From assembly GCA_018821715.1 (NCBI GenBank), contig JAHJLN010000387.1:1-38143 (forward strand): a stretch of DNA of 38,143 bases, read 5' to 3'. The notes beneath the pieces are model-generated. The model saw only the letters and a program-made list of their open reading frames with translations, ran no database searches and was not told where the DNA came from. This DNA comes from Pseudomonadota bacterium (GTDB lineage: Bacteria > Desulfobacterota > Desulfobacteria > Desulfobacterales > Desulfobacteraceae). This document shows, piece by piece, positions 25,301-33,464 of this stretch. Each line of letters begins with the position of its first letter. The stretch's first letter is position 1. Position numbers and translations under genes: made by a program.

Positions 25301-25946
25301 AAAGGAGCATCAAAACAGTATTTATGCGCCGGCGTTTACATTGAAAAACAACAACGATGTTCTCGGCGCCTATGATAAATCCGTTAAAGGTACAGGATAC
25401 GGATTATTCAATGTAAAAAAAATCATTCAAAAGCATAATGGTCGGATCAGGTTTGAGACAAAGGTTGACAAAGGAACACGGTTTTTAATCAGCCTTCCCA
25501 TAATAAAAAAAGATTTAACGATAAAGGAAAAAGCAGAAGTTAAAAAATTAACCCTGTATAAAGCCAGAAAGATTTTAATTGTGGAAGATGAACAATCCAT
25601 TGCCAATGTCCAGTGCTTTATGCTGACCCACGAGCCGTTTTTTCATAGGGTTGATGTGGCCCTTAACGGGCAGATGGCGCTGGATCTTATGGGGAAAAAA
25701 TCATATGATCTGATCAGTCTTGATTATCGCCTTCCAGGCGGCCTTAGCGGGATGGATTTATACACCATAATCCGTGAAAAAAATAAAAGTGTTCCTATAC
25801 TCTTTATTTCCGGGAACATGGAATTTTTAGAATCCCTTATCCCGTTAACAAAAAAAGATAAGCACTTGGATTATCTTTCTAAACCGTGTCAAAACAAAGC
25901 ATATGCGGATTGCATCAATCGTCTTTTTGAGCTGTCTGAAATTTAG
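22386..25946 (+). CDS. Hybrid histidine kinase with periplasmic NMT1/THI5-like sensor
   Basis: About 1186 aa. In order: signal peptide (1-28), periplasmic NMT1/THI5/SsuA-like solute-binding domain (about 36-290, LQLRWLHQFQFAGFYAAIKKKFYEQEGL), membrane helix (about 334-356), PAS (about 378-497), GAF (about 510-675), PAS (about 678-795), a kinase core with GKMAHDFNNILG (His826), an HATPase with NIIHNAIHAM and DNGCGIP, and a C-terminal receiver with Asp1113 (SLDYRLPGG) and Lys in YLSKPCQ. The sensor is related to proteins binding pyrimidine, sulfonate or taurine-like compounds; the ligand here is unknown. A longer frame begins at 22308, but the ATG at 22386 opens directly on the signal peptide. 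It is separated by 167 nt from the next signalling operon. Confidence 0.9.
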   Translation: MKQVFLKFHVVLICLIWLCPISSPVYAKDTKSKPLHKVTLQLRWLHQFQFAGFYAAIKKKFYEQEGLEVEIKQGGFNLKTVDEVVTGRAQFGVTNSEILLSRLKDKKPVVVLAAIFQHSPLVFIARKETHITNPQEFIGKRVKITKQIRDLELHATLFNEGLNFDQFELIDGPWKKEHMFDKTIDVFSAYITNEPYYYTEKNIEFNIVRPSAYGVDFYGDCIFTAQDLIAKQPSMVAAFKRASLKGWEYAMSHKDEIINLILKEYVPDKTRSHLEYEADTMDKLILPGLIDMGHINPGRWKSIADVFVQHGVIPQGYSLEGFIFNPDPEKDYFWVWVTLSSLVGITILFSMISITLYVFNHRLNQEVKQKEKSQKALSQSEARLKAMFENIHSGVVILSPVDKGNDFIVKGVNKAAQKIDTVTLEEVMGKPVSKVFPDVSKFELFKVFQRVYATGNPEHMPTSRYKDGQIMGWRENFVYKLPSGEIAVVYNDETIRKKAEMHRKHLDTINQIIINSRHTKKMLKNILDAMLDIFESDRAWLVYPCDPEAEYYTVSVESTRPQWPGLGVSGEKTVVDTEIKESMKSVLDANGPVVDDVTTGVGVSEQMARKFHIKSAIRMAAYPKIDKPWMLGMHRCEKSHPWTSEEKLLFNSIGRRISDGLNAILLIQELKRTNKILMESEDRFAKIFNSSPVGIVIATLDELKIININQSFLRIAGCDEQQAIGKSILSDDFFVVPESRSIFEDLKHNDSVGPADIKFYQFKKEVRDGRLSSQKVMISQKHCIILTIEDITAYKKAENEKMTAQKHAAQQEKYALIGQIAGKMAHDFNNILGSIMGNTELSLLDCEDVATIKTLELILEQTKRGRSLTKDLVAFAKDQEPRQDFFNINEKIFLVLNLLKKDLEGIAITTSFAEPIPELLADPGMIENALVNIIHNAIHAMSKKEMPLLNLRTYSKDENILIEIEDNGCGIPKEHQNSIYAPAFTLKNNNDVLGAYDKSVKGTGYGLFNVKKIIQKHNGRIRFETKVDKGTRFLISLPIIKKDLTIKEKAEVKKLTLYKARKILIVEDEQSIANVQCFMLTHEPFFHRVDVALNGQMALDLMGKKSYDLISLDYRLPGGLSGMDLYTIIREKNKSVPILFISGNMEFLESLIPLTKKDKHLDYLSKPCQNKAYADCINRLFELSEI

Positions 25947-25982
25947 GTTTTCCCAGACTTTTTTGCAGCGCCCAATATTTCC

Positions 25983-26011
25983 TTGAATAATAAGCCGGTT
26001 TTTTATATAGT
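25983..26011 (+). promoter_or_regulatory. Candidate sigma70 promoter of the REC-HDOD operon
   Basis: TTGAAT (25983-25988), exactly 17 nt, TATAGT (26006-26011), about 100 nt before the REC-HDOD start. This indicates the three downstream signalling genes form a unit separate from the NMT1-sensor kinase. Confidence 0.55.
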
Positions 26012-26113
26012 AGTGGTATAGTATTCCCAAATGCGTTCAAAATTACTTCATAAATAAAACAGTTGCAGTGACGATCAGTCTTTTGAAAGAAATGAAACCT
26101 AAGGAAACAGGGT

Positions 26114-27310
26114 ATGAAAAGACGAATTTTGTTTGTTGATGATGAACTCAATATTTTAAAAGGGCTCCAAAGAAGTTTAAGGCCCTTGAGGCAGTATTGG
26201 GATATGGAATTTTCAGAGGGTGCTGTGAATGCGCTTGAATTGCTTGAAAAACAATCCTTTGATGTCATTGTTTCAGACATGCGGATGCCCCAAATGGATG
26301 GTGCCACTCTTCTGAAAATCGTACAGGAAAAATATCCTACCATGGTGAGGATTGTTCTTTCAGGATATTCTGACCAGGAAATGACCATGAAGTCCGTAAA
26401 ATCAGCCCATCAATATCTTTCCAAACCCTGCGACAAAAAAGTGCTCATTACCGCCATTACCCGGGCCTGTTCTTTACAGGACCTGTTAAATAAAAAACCA
26501 TTACAGCACCTGCTGGGGGGAATAGAGTCCATGCCGAGCATCCCTGCCCTGTATGCACAGATCATGGAGGAGCTTCGGTCGGCCGAGGCATCTACCGCAA
26601 GTGTGGGAAAGATAATTGCAAAAGATATGGGAATGACGGCCAAGGTCCTTCAACTGGTTAATTCATCCTTTTTTGGAATCCCCCGGCATATCTCCAATGT
26701 CACTGAGGCGGTGGTCATGCTGGGAATGGATGTGGTGAAAAGCCTTGTTCTGGGGATAGAAGTTTTTTCCATGTTCAGTAAAAAAGCATTGTCTATTATT
26801 TCAGTGGAGAAAATCCATGATCATTGTGTGAAAACCGGAGTGATTGCAAAGGATATTGCAACCCTTGAAAAAATGGATAAAAAAAAGGCAGACAATGCCA
26901 TGATCGCTTCAATTCTCCATGATTTAGGGAAACTTTTAATGGCCCAATATTTTTATGATGATTATAAAAAGGTCATGGAAATGGTTCTCCAAAAAGGGGT
27001 GCCGGTTTTTAAAGCGGAAAGACAAATTTTCGGTGTGACCCATGCAGAGGTGGGCGCGTACCTTTTAGGGCTCTGGGGGTTGCCGGATAACATTATTGAA
27101 GGGATAGCCTTTCATCATAATCCCTCAAATTTTGTGCTCAAGGGATTCGGACTTTGCGGGCTGGTGCATGTTGCAGAGTTGATGGAACATCATGAACAGC
27201 GACAACCCGGAACCTGGGACACATTGAACGGCCTTGATACCGAGTACATGGATAAGCTTGAATTAACAGACAGAATCCCCTTGTGGCGGGAGTATATTCA
27301 AAAAAAATAA
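26114..27310 (+). CDS. Response regulator with HDOD output domain
   Basis: 398 aa: a receiver (about 1-120, FVDDEL, phosphoacceptor Asp55 in VSDMRMPQMDG, Lys in YLSKPC) followed by an HDOD domain (about 135-340, with SIPALYAQIMEEL, LQLVNSSFFGIP and AVVMLGMDVVKSLVL). HDOD domains usually lack catalytic HD residues, but here ILHDLGKLL is retained, so some phosphohydrolase function is conceivable. HDOD proteins act in motility, chemotaxis and c-di-GMP-linked signalling. It is the first gene of a run with the hybrid kinase at 27386 and the REC-kinase at 29713. Confidence 0.92.
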   Translation: MKRRILFVDDELNILKGLQRSLRPLRQYWDMEFSEGAVNALELLEKQSFDVIVSDMRMPQMDGATLLKIVQEKYPTMVRIVLSGYSDQEMTMKSVKSAHQYLSKPCDKKVLITAITRACSLQDLLNKKPLQHLLGGIESMPSIPALYAQIMEELRSAEASTASVGKIIAKDMGMTAKVLQLVNSSFFGIPRHISNVTEAVVMLGMDVVKSLVLGIEVFSMFSKKALSIISVEKIHDHCVKTGVIAKDIATLEKMDKKKADNAMIASILHDLGKLLMAQYFYDDYKKVMEMVLQKGVPVFKAERQIFGVTHAEVGAYLLGLWGLPDNIIEGIAFHHNPSNFVLKGFGLCGLVHVAELMEHHEQRQPGTWDTLNGLDTEYMDKLELTDRIPLWREYIQKK

Positions 27311-27385
27311 CCCGTCATCTGCTGATCGGAATATGGATATAGGGGTTACGAGAAAAAAGGAAAGCATAGCATTAAGAATAACAAG

Positions 27386-29716
27386 ATGAAACAAACCCAG
27401 GAAGAATGGCAAAAGATCATTGACTGCTGCGGTGATCCCATTGTTGTTTACGACAAAGACGGCCTTGCCACATATACCAATCCTGCATTTGAAAGAGTAT
27501 TTGGGTGGCGGTCTGACGAGGTGTTGGGAAACAGGATTGATTTTGTTCCAAAACAGGCGATAGAACAGACCAAGGAAGCTGTAGAACAGGTTGTTGCCGG
27601 CAAGGCCGTATTGGGGTTGGAAACTGTCAGAAAAACAAAGGACAAAAAAAAGATTCATGTCAGATTGAGCGCAGATGCACTGAAGACGGATGACGGCCAA
27701 TTTAACGGTATCGTGGTGACCTTGCAGGATATTACAGATCTTGTCCAATCCCGTTACCAGGCTTTTGCAGCAAGCAAGGCAAAAAGTGATTTCCTTTCCA
27801 ATGTCAGCCATGAAATCAGAACGCCCATGAATGGGATTTTAGGGATGATTGATCTTTTGATCAATACCCGGTTAAATACTGAACAACAGGAATTTGCGGA
27901 GGTCCTGAAGAAAAGCGCAGCAGCGCTGATGGTTGTGGTTTCCGATATCCTTGATTTTTCAAGAATTGAGTCCGGTGAAATTGACTGTGATACCATAGAT
28001 TTTGATTTGAGAACCACAATGGATGCAGTCAAAAAAGCCATATCCCCCAAAGTGGATAAAAAAGGATTGAGCTTTTTTATGTCTGTTGACAATCAGGTTC
28101 CGTCCCTGCTGAAGGGAGACCCGGAAAGACTGCGTCAGATATTACGTCATCTTTTGGAAAATGCAGTGAAATTTACCGATCAGGGCGAGATCAAGGTTTT
28201 GGTGGGCCTTGAACAGGAAAATTTGACCCGCGCCTTCTTAAACTTTGAGGTGGCAGATACGGGTATTGGTATTGAAAAGGATCAAGTTCATACCATTTTT
28301 CAATCCTTTTCCCAGGCAGACGGCACGGCAACGCGAAAATACGGCGGAACGGGAATCGGGTTGAGTATTTCAACCCGGCTCGTTTATTTGATGGGGGGAA
28401 AAATTGATGTTCAAAGCACGCCTGGACAAGGATCGGTATTCAGGTTTGCCCTGGAGTTTGAAAAACAGTCGACTGATTTAAAAATACCCATCAGTATTCC
28501 CAAAACCATTAAAGATAAAAAAATGCTCATTGTAGACGATACCGCAGCCAATCGTCTCATGCTTAAAGGGCTTTTGAACTCCTGGGGGTGCGTGTTTGAA
28601 GAGGCGGCAACTGCGGAGCGTGCCTTGGAAAAATTAGCACTTTCAGGGCATATGGGACGGCAATTTGATATCGTTCTGATGGATATGCAGATGCCTGGAA
28701 TGGATGGAGAAACCCTTGCAGGAAAGATCCGGTCTAATCCTGATTTGTCAAACATCATTTTGATCATGCTGTCATCCATGGGAAAGCGGGGTGATGTGGC
28801 AAGATTAAAAAAGATCGGGGTACAAGGATACCTGCCCAAACCGGTTAACCCTTCCCTGCTGTTTGACTGTATCACCACAGCGCTTGCAATGCAGGATCAA
28901 GAGACAAAGGACATCATTACCCGCCATTCTCTAAAAGAGAACAAAAAACAACAGGTCAGGATTCTGATGGTTGAACCAGGGGTGGTGAACGGGAAAATTG
29001 TGAAAAATATATTGAACAAATCAGGGTATTCGGCTCAGATCGCCGCAGACTGGGTGCAGGCCAAAGAAGCTTTTCAAACAGGTCTTTACACTATTGTCCT
29101 GCTGGAAGCCGACCCCATGAACCCGCAATTTTCAAATAGGGTCAAGCAGATACAGGGACTTGGAAAAAACAAGGGGCAAAAAAAAATAACCCTCCTGGCA
29201 ATGACAGAGCATGATATAAAACAGGGTGATGAAAGAATGATAGATGATTATATCCAAAAACCCGTTATGCCGGACAACTTGTTAGCCGTCATAGAAAAGT
29301 GGACCGGACAGGCCGAGAACTCCGATAAAAAGGCGGCATCCCATGAGCGTACGTCGATATCAAAAAACCAGGGCGATATTTTTAATTATACTGCAGCACT
29401 TGAAAGGGCAATGGATGACAAGTCTTTTCTTGAAATGCTGTTAACTGAATTCAGTAAAAGCCTGCCGGAAAAACTTGCCGCCATGAAAGGCCTGATTTTG
29501 AAGAATGAGCATAAAGCATTATCCGCCCGGGCGAACTCCTTAAGGGGATCTGCATCAAATATCGGCGCAGACGGAATCAGTGCTGCTGCCCTTGAACTGG
29601 AGAAAAACGCTGATATCGGTGATATCGAATCGATGCACCAGAACCTTGGGCAATTGGAAAATGAATATCAAAGATTTAAAAAACATATCAACACGATTCA
29701 GTGGGGTGATGCATGA
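27386..29716 (+). CDS. Hybrid histidine kinase PAS-HisKA-HATPase-REC-REC-HPt with dead relay domains
   Basis: 776 aa, soluble. In order: PAS (about 5-118), HisKA with VSHEIRTPMNG (His142), HATPase (about 245-360, LLENAVKF, DTGIGIE), intact receiver 1 (about 382-498, Asp433 in LMDMQMPGMDG, Lys in YLPKPVN), receiver 2 (about 524-640) and a C-terminal HPt-like bundle (about 670-770). Receiver 2 has Glu574 where the phosphoacceptor Asp should be and VEPG for the acidic pair, though its Lys remains. The HPt has Asn717 (codon AAC) in place of the phosphoacceptor His: AxSLRGSASNIGA. The relay therefore appears to stop at receiver 1. The stop overlaps the next start by 4 nt. Confidence 0.91.
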   Translation: MKQTQEEWQKIIDCCGDPIVVYDKDGLATYTNPAFERVFGWRSDEVLGNRIDFVPKQAIEQTKEAVEQVVAGKAVLGLETVRKTKDKKKIHVRLSADALKTDDGQFNGIVVTLQDITDLVQSRYQAFAASKAKSDFLSNVSHEIRTPMNGILGMIDLLINTRLNTEQQEFAEVLKKSAAALMVVVSDILDFSRIESGEIDCDTIDFDLRTTMDAVKKAISPKVDKKGLSFFMSVDNQVPSLLKGDPERLRQILRHLLENAVKFTDQGEIKVLVGLEQENLTRAFLNFEVADTGIGIEKDQVHTIFQSFSQADGTATRKYGGTGIGLSISTRLVYLMGGKIDVQSTPGQGSVFRFALEFEKQSTDLKIPISIPKTIKDKKMLIVDDTAANRLMLKGLLNSWGCVFEEAATAERALEKLALSGHMGRQFDIVLMDMQMPGMDGETLAGKIRSNPDLSNIILIMLSSMGKRGDVARLKKIGVQGYLPKPVNPSLLFDCITTALAMQDQETKDIITRHSLKENKKQQVRILMVEPGVVNGKIVKNILNKSGYSAQIAADWVQAKEAFQTGLYTIVLLEADPMNPQFSNRVKQIQGLGKNKGQKKITLLAMTEHDIKQGDERMIDDYIQKPVMPDNLLAVIEKWTGQAENSDKKAASHERTSISKNQGDIFNYTAALERAMDDKSFLEMLLTEFSKSLPEKLAAMKGLILKNEHKALSARANSLRGSASNIGADGISAAALELEKNADIGDIESMHQNLGQLENEYQRFKKHINTIQWGDA

Positions 29717-30981
29717 AAATACTGGTTGCAGAAGATGATTATGTCTCAAGACTGCTGGTTAAAAAGGCAGTCAAGAAGATCGGCCATGATGTCCTGGAAG
29801 CGGAAAACGGATTGCTTGCCTGGCAGTTATTTTTAGAACATAAACCGGATATGGTGATTTCCGACTGGATGATGCCTGAAATGGACGGTATCGAGCTTTG
29901 CCGGAAAATCAGGGGGTCTGATAAAAAAACCTATTCCTATATCATGCTGTTGACAGCAAAAGACAAGATGACCGATCTTGTGGAAGTGTTTGAGGCAGGG
30001 GCGGATGACTATATTATCAAGCCCTTTAAACCCGATGAATTGCGATCCAGGATCAAAACCGGCGAAAGAATCGTAACCCTTGAGTGCGAGCACCATGAAC
30101 TGCAGGAGGAGTTGATTCAGAAAAATAAAACCCTTGATGAAACACTGGTGCATTTAAAGGCAACACAATCCCAGATACTGCAATCGGAAAAAATGGCGTC
30201 CATTGGTCAGCTTGCAGCAGGGGTCGCCCATGAGATCAATAATCCCATAGGGTTTGTCGGAAGCAACCTGGATGCCTTAAGTGATTACATGGGGGATGTG
30301 GATGACCTGTTGCAGCAGTACCAGCAATTTTTATCTGCATTAAAAGAATCCATTCCGGCAGGTTTGTCCGAAGACCTTAAAAAACAGATTCAAGACATAT
30401 CAGAATATGAGGAAAATGTTGAAATCGATTATATCAGAAAGGATATCCCTGAATTATTAAAGGACTGCAAAGATGGAACAGGAAGAATCGGAAAAATCGT
30501 GGGAGATTTAAAAAGTTTTGCCCACCCGGGGAATGACAAGCAAATGCTCATTGACATCAATAAGGGTCTGGAATCCACCTTGAATGTGGTCAACAATGAA
30601 CTTAAATATAAAGCTACAGTGGTAAAGGATCTTGGAGAAATTCCCATGGTTGAGGGCTTTCCACAAAAACTGAACCAGGTGTTCATCAATATCCTGGTAA
30701 ATGCAGGACAAGCTATTAAAGAAAAAGGGGAAATAAGAATTCAGACAAAAAAACAAGATGGAAATGTGGTGATCCTGATTTCAGACACTGGCTGCGGCAT
30801 TGAAAAAGAACATCTGTCCAAAATATTTGATCCGTTTTTTACCACCAAAGAGATCGGCAAAGGAACCGGCCTTGGAATGAATATTGCCTATAATATCATT
30901 GAAGAGCATAAGGGGAAAATTATTGTGGAAAGCACGGTAGGAAAGGGAACAACCTTTACCATTACTTTGCCAGGAAAATAA
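29713..30981 (+). CDS. REC-histidine kinase fusion
   Basis: 422 aa: an N-terminal receiver (about 1-120, AEDDY, Asp51 in ISDWMMPEMDG, Lys in IKPFKP), a coiled coil (about 125-160), a phosphoacceptor helix GVAHEINNPIGF (His173), a long helical insert, and an HATPase domain (VNAGQAI, DTGCGIE, GTGLGMNIAYNI, GKGTTF). The receiver-before-kinase order suggests the kinase is switched by phosphorylation from another protein, probably the 776-aa hybrid kinase to which it is translationally coupled (ATGA). It ends at a bidirectional terminator-like palindrome. Confidence 0.92.
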   Translation: MKILVAEDDYVSRLLVKKAVKKIGHDVLEAENGLLAWQLFLEHKPDMVISDWMMPEMDGIELCRKIRGSDKKTYSYIMLLTAKDKMTDLVEVFEAGADDYIIKPFKPDELRSRIKTGERIVTLECEHHELQEELIQKNKTLDETLVHLKATQSQILQSEKMASIGQLAAGVAHEINNPIGFVGSNLDALSDYMGDVDDLLQQYQQFLSALKESIPAGLSEDLKKQIQDISEYEENVEIDYIRKDIPELLKDCKDGTGRIGKIVGDLKSFAHPGNDKQMLIDINKGLESTLNVVNNELKYKATVVKDLGEIPMVEGFPQKLNQVFINILVNAGQAIKEKGEIRIQTKKQDGNVVILISDTGCGIEKEHLSKIFDPFFTTKEIGKGTGLGMNIAYNIIEEHKGKIIVESTVGKGTTFTITLPGK

Positions 30982-30995
30982 AGACAGCTGTCTTT
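30980..30995. terminator. Bidirectional terminator-like palindrome
   Basis: AAAGACAGCTGTCTTT is a perfect 16-bp palindrome beginning within the stop codon of the REC-kinase and followed by TTTT on the plus strand sense. It lies in the 23-nt gap between two convergent operons and could end both. Confidence 0.55.
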
Positions 30996-31004
30996 TGCCT
31001 TGGT

Positions 31005-33425
31005 TCAGTAATTTCCGATCTGCATTTCATAAAACAGGATGCCGCCCGCACCATCCGAGCTTCTGGAAAATTCCCGAATGCGGCATCTTGCCGAAGAGTT
31101 GTAAAGGTTTAAAGAAGAATTGGCTGCAAAAATCCTGGTGCCGGATTCAATTTTTTTTGCAACTTTTACTTCGGGCAATGCTTCCGTCCTGTTTGAAAAT
31201 TCAAGTAATCGCTTTTTTTCATCCAGAAGATCTTTGTTCAGGTCTATAAACTCCTTGATTCTGCCTTTTTTCTGGGAAATTTCCAAGGCGATTTCATCCT
31301 GGCGATCAAACCCTTTATTGATTTTTTCTTCAGCCTCGGCTGCATTCTTTTGAATTTCCTTAACGGCTTTTGACACCTTCTGATACGCAGCCATATTCCC
31401 GGAAGCTTTCAGGTTTTCCATTTTTTTTTCAATATCCTTTAATTCCAGCTGGGACCGGTCCTGGACATAGGCATGGGTGGATATGGTCGCATGAAGGCTC
31501 TGGTCTTCTTTTTCAAGTTCTTTGATCTCGGTTGTAAGTTCATTGATGGCACTGTTATTGATATTAAGCTTGGCATCCACCTTGCCCACCAGCAGCTTGG
31601 TATGTTCATCCACTCCTACTGTAAGCGTTGATGGTTTTGAGGACTTGTTCCCGATGGTGCCGGCACTGATGCCCATTTTTGCCGATATCTCAGAATTGAT
31701 AATCAAGCCGCGTTCATTGATGCAGGCACCGCTTAGAAAAATCTTGGAATCAATGATCTCTTTTTGAACTATCAAGTCGCCAAAGGCATTAATTTTTGAA
31801 TTGTGAATAAATTTGGCTTGAACAGATCCCTTTACCTTTACAAGCTCAGTATCAACAATGCCCAAAGACACGTTGAGATCTCCTGAAATATCGATTTCAG
31901 CGCCCTGTATTTCCTGGGCTGTTAAAGAGGCACATTTAACCTTGAATCCCTGTTTTACAGCGCCGTTCACAATAACATTCCCGTCAAAGTTCACATCTCC
32001 GGTTTCAAATCCAAGGTCCCCTTTTAACTGGAATTCAGGACAGACAGATATGTTTCCCATGGCATCAAGATGGGGCTGGCCGGCTGTTGTGGCATAAATT
32101 CGAACCCCGTCTTCAGACAGCCTTGTCCCGGGTCCGGCAGAAAAAGACATGTCTACAGGTTCTTCCACAACAATTTCTCTTCCCTGGACATCAATCCCGG
32201 CACTGCCCTCTTCAGGGAAAATTTTGGCGGCTAAAAATGCCTCTTCCGCTACATATGGGATTTCTCCCCTGTCCTTGAAATTGATACTGCCATCTTCGTT
32301 CACTTTCCCGGCATGAAGAAAATCTGTCGGAAAATGATAACGGATTTCAGCATTTTTCGGGTATTTGGGTTCTCTGCCCTGGGCAATAATAAAGGGGGCA
32401 TCACCCAGGCTGGTTTTGTGAAGCCATGATTCAATAACAGGGTCTTCTTTTACCCCGTTGATAATTTTATTTTTTTCAAGAAACTGTTTGACATAGGCCA
32501 GGTTTAATATGTTGTTATCCGTGGTTTTTATTTTGATAAAGGCTTTGGTTTTGTTTGTTGAAAGCGTCAGCTCAAACTGCTCATCCAGTTTGACTTCCTT
32601 TACGCCGTCAAATAATTTGACATCTGGTTTGTCAGATTTTTCAAGGAGAATGTAGGCCAGCGGCAGTATTTTTTGGGCAACATCATGAAATTCATTTGTT
32701 GAGAGGGTGTGGGCAAACGCTTCCTCATATGAAACGGGTTTTATGGTAATATAGTGACTGGATGCGGCTTTTTCAATGATTTGTTTTATCTGGTCTTTTA
32801 GGGTTAAAAATTTATCCCCAAAGGCTTTTGAAGAAAAAGAAACTTCATGTTTGGCCAGGACATCTTGTAACACAGGCGGCTTGTCCGGATAGGCAGACCT
32901 GCCGGTCGCCAGGATTCGGGATTCAAGGATGCGGATTTCCTTTTCCTTGTTTTCAACCTGGGCCGCATAAAGGATTCCTTTTTTTTTAAAATCGCTGGCC
33001 ATTTGAAACAGCTGCTTATTTTGTCGATGGGTAATCCTTTTAAGATTTTTTAGCTTTTTGTTTGTTATATACTGGTTACAGCAATGATTCACCTGGCTTA
33101 AGAAATCCTCATCCGTGAAAGGAAGGGTGAGACATGCGTGGATACCGGCTTCATTAATGGCCCTGACCATGGTTTGAAGGTCGGCAGTATCTGCAATGAG
33201 CAGCCGCTGGGTATCGGGAGCAATTTCTCTTGCCCTTTTAAGAATTTCGTCCCCTTTCATTTTCGGCATCATATAGCTTGAGATAATCAAAACATAGGGA
33301 GCGGCTTTTGAGGCATCAAGGTCTTCAAGCGCTTCGGCAGACACCTTGAAACTCTTTGCCTGGTATCCGTTGGCAGATAACAGGGCCTGCAGTTTGTTTC
33401 TCAAGGCCACTGTGGATTCGATCAC
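31005..33425 (-). CDS. Pseudo-receiver DUF342 (FapA-type) protein
   Basis: At least 806 aa: receiver-like domain (about 1-120), helical linker with RQNxxLF, FapA-type N-terminal region (about 280-375), DUF342 right-handed beta-helix (about 380-615), long coiled coil (about 617-735) and a C-terminal cap. The receiver lacks key residues: Ser50 replaces the phosphoacceptor (IISSYMMP), Leu replaces Lys (CLTLPF) and VIES replaces the acidic pair, so it should not be phosphorylated. The first usable codon is GTG at 33425, but the frame extends upstream to 33464 and encodes a complete first strand (KHKILVIES). An ATA at 33452 sits behind AAAGGA. Third gene of a three-gene operon and paralog of the 964-aa protein. 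Confidence 0.85.
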   Translation of the reverse strand: MIESTVALRNKLQALLSANGYQAKSFKVSAEALEDLDASKAAPYVLIISSYMMPKMKGDEILKRAREIAPDTQRLLIADTADLQTMVRAINEAGIHACLTLPFTDEDFLSQVNHCCNQYITNKKLKNLKRITHRQNKQLFQMASDFKKKGILYAAQVENKEKEIRILESRILATGRSAYPDKPPVLQDVLAKHEVSFSSKAFGDKFLTLKDQIKQIIEKAASSHYITIKPVSYEEAFAHTLSTNEFHDVAQKILPLAYILLEKSDKPDVKLFDGVKEVKLDEQFELTLSTNKTKAFIKIKTTDNNILNLAYVKQFLEKNKIINGVKEDPVIESWLHKTSLGDAPFIIAQGREPKYPKNAEIRYHFPTDFLHAGKVNEDGSINFKDRGEIPYVAEEAFLAAKIFPEEGSAGIDVQGREIVVEEPVDMSFSAGPGTRLSEDGVRIYATTAGQPHLDAMGNISVCPEFQLKGDLGFETGDVNFDGNVIVNGAVKQGFKVKCASLTAQEIQGAEIDISGDLNVSLGIVDTELVKVKGSVQAKFIHNSKINAFGDLIVQKEIIDSKIFLSGACINERGLIINSEISAKMGISAGTIGNKSSKPSTLTVGVDEHTKLLVGKVDAKLNINNSAINELTTEIKELEKEDQSLHATISTHAYVQDRSQLELKDIEKKMENLKASGNMAAYQKVSKAVKEIQKNAAEAEEKINKGFDRQDEIALEISQKKGRIKEFIDLNKDLLDEKKRLLEFSNRTEALPEVKVAKKIESGTRIFAANSSLNLYNSSARCRIREFSRSSDGAGGILFYEMQIGNY

Positions 33426-33464
33426 CAGTATTTTATGTTTTTCTTGTGTTATTTTCTTTTTCCT

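Noticed and set aside
27263..27811. 182-codon open frame on the minus strand
   Set aside because: Antisense to the end of the HDOD gene and start of the hybrid kinase; no ribosome site or recognisable domain.
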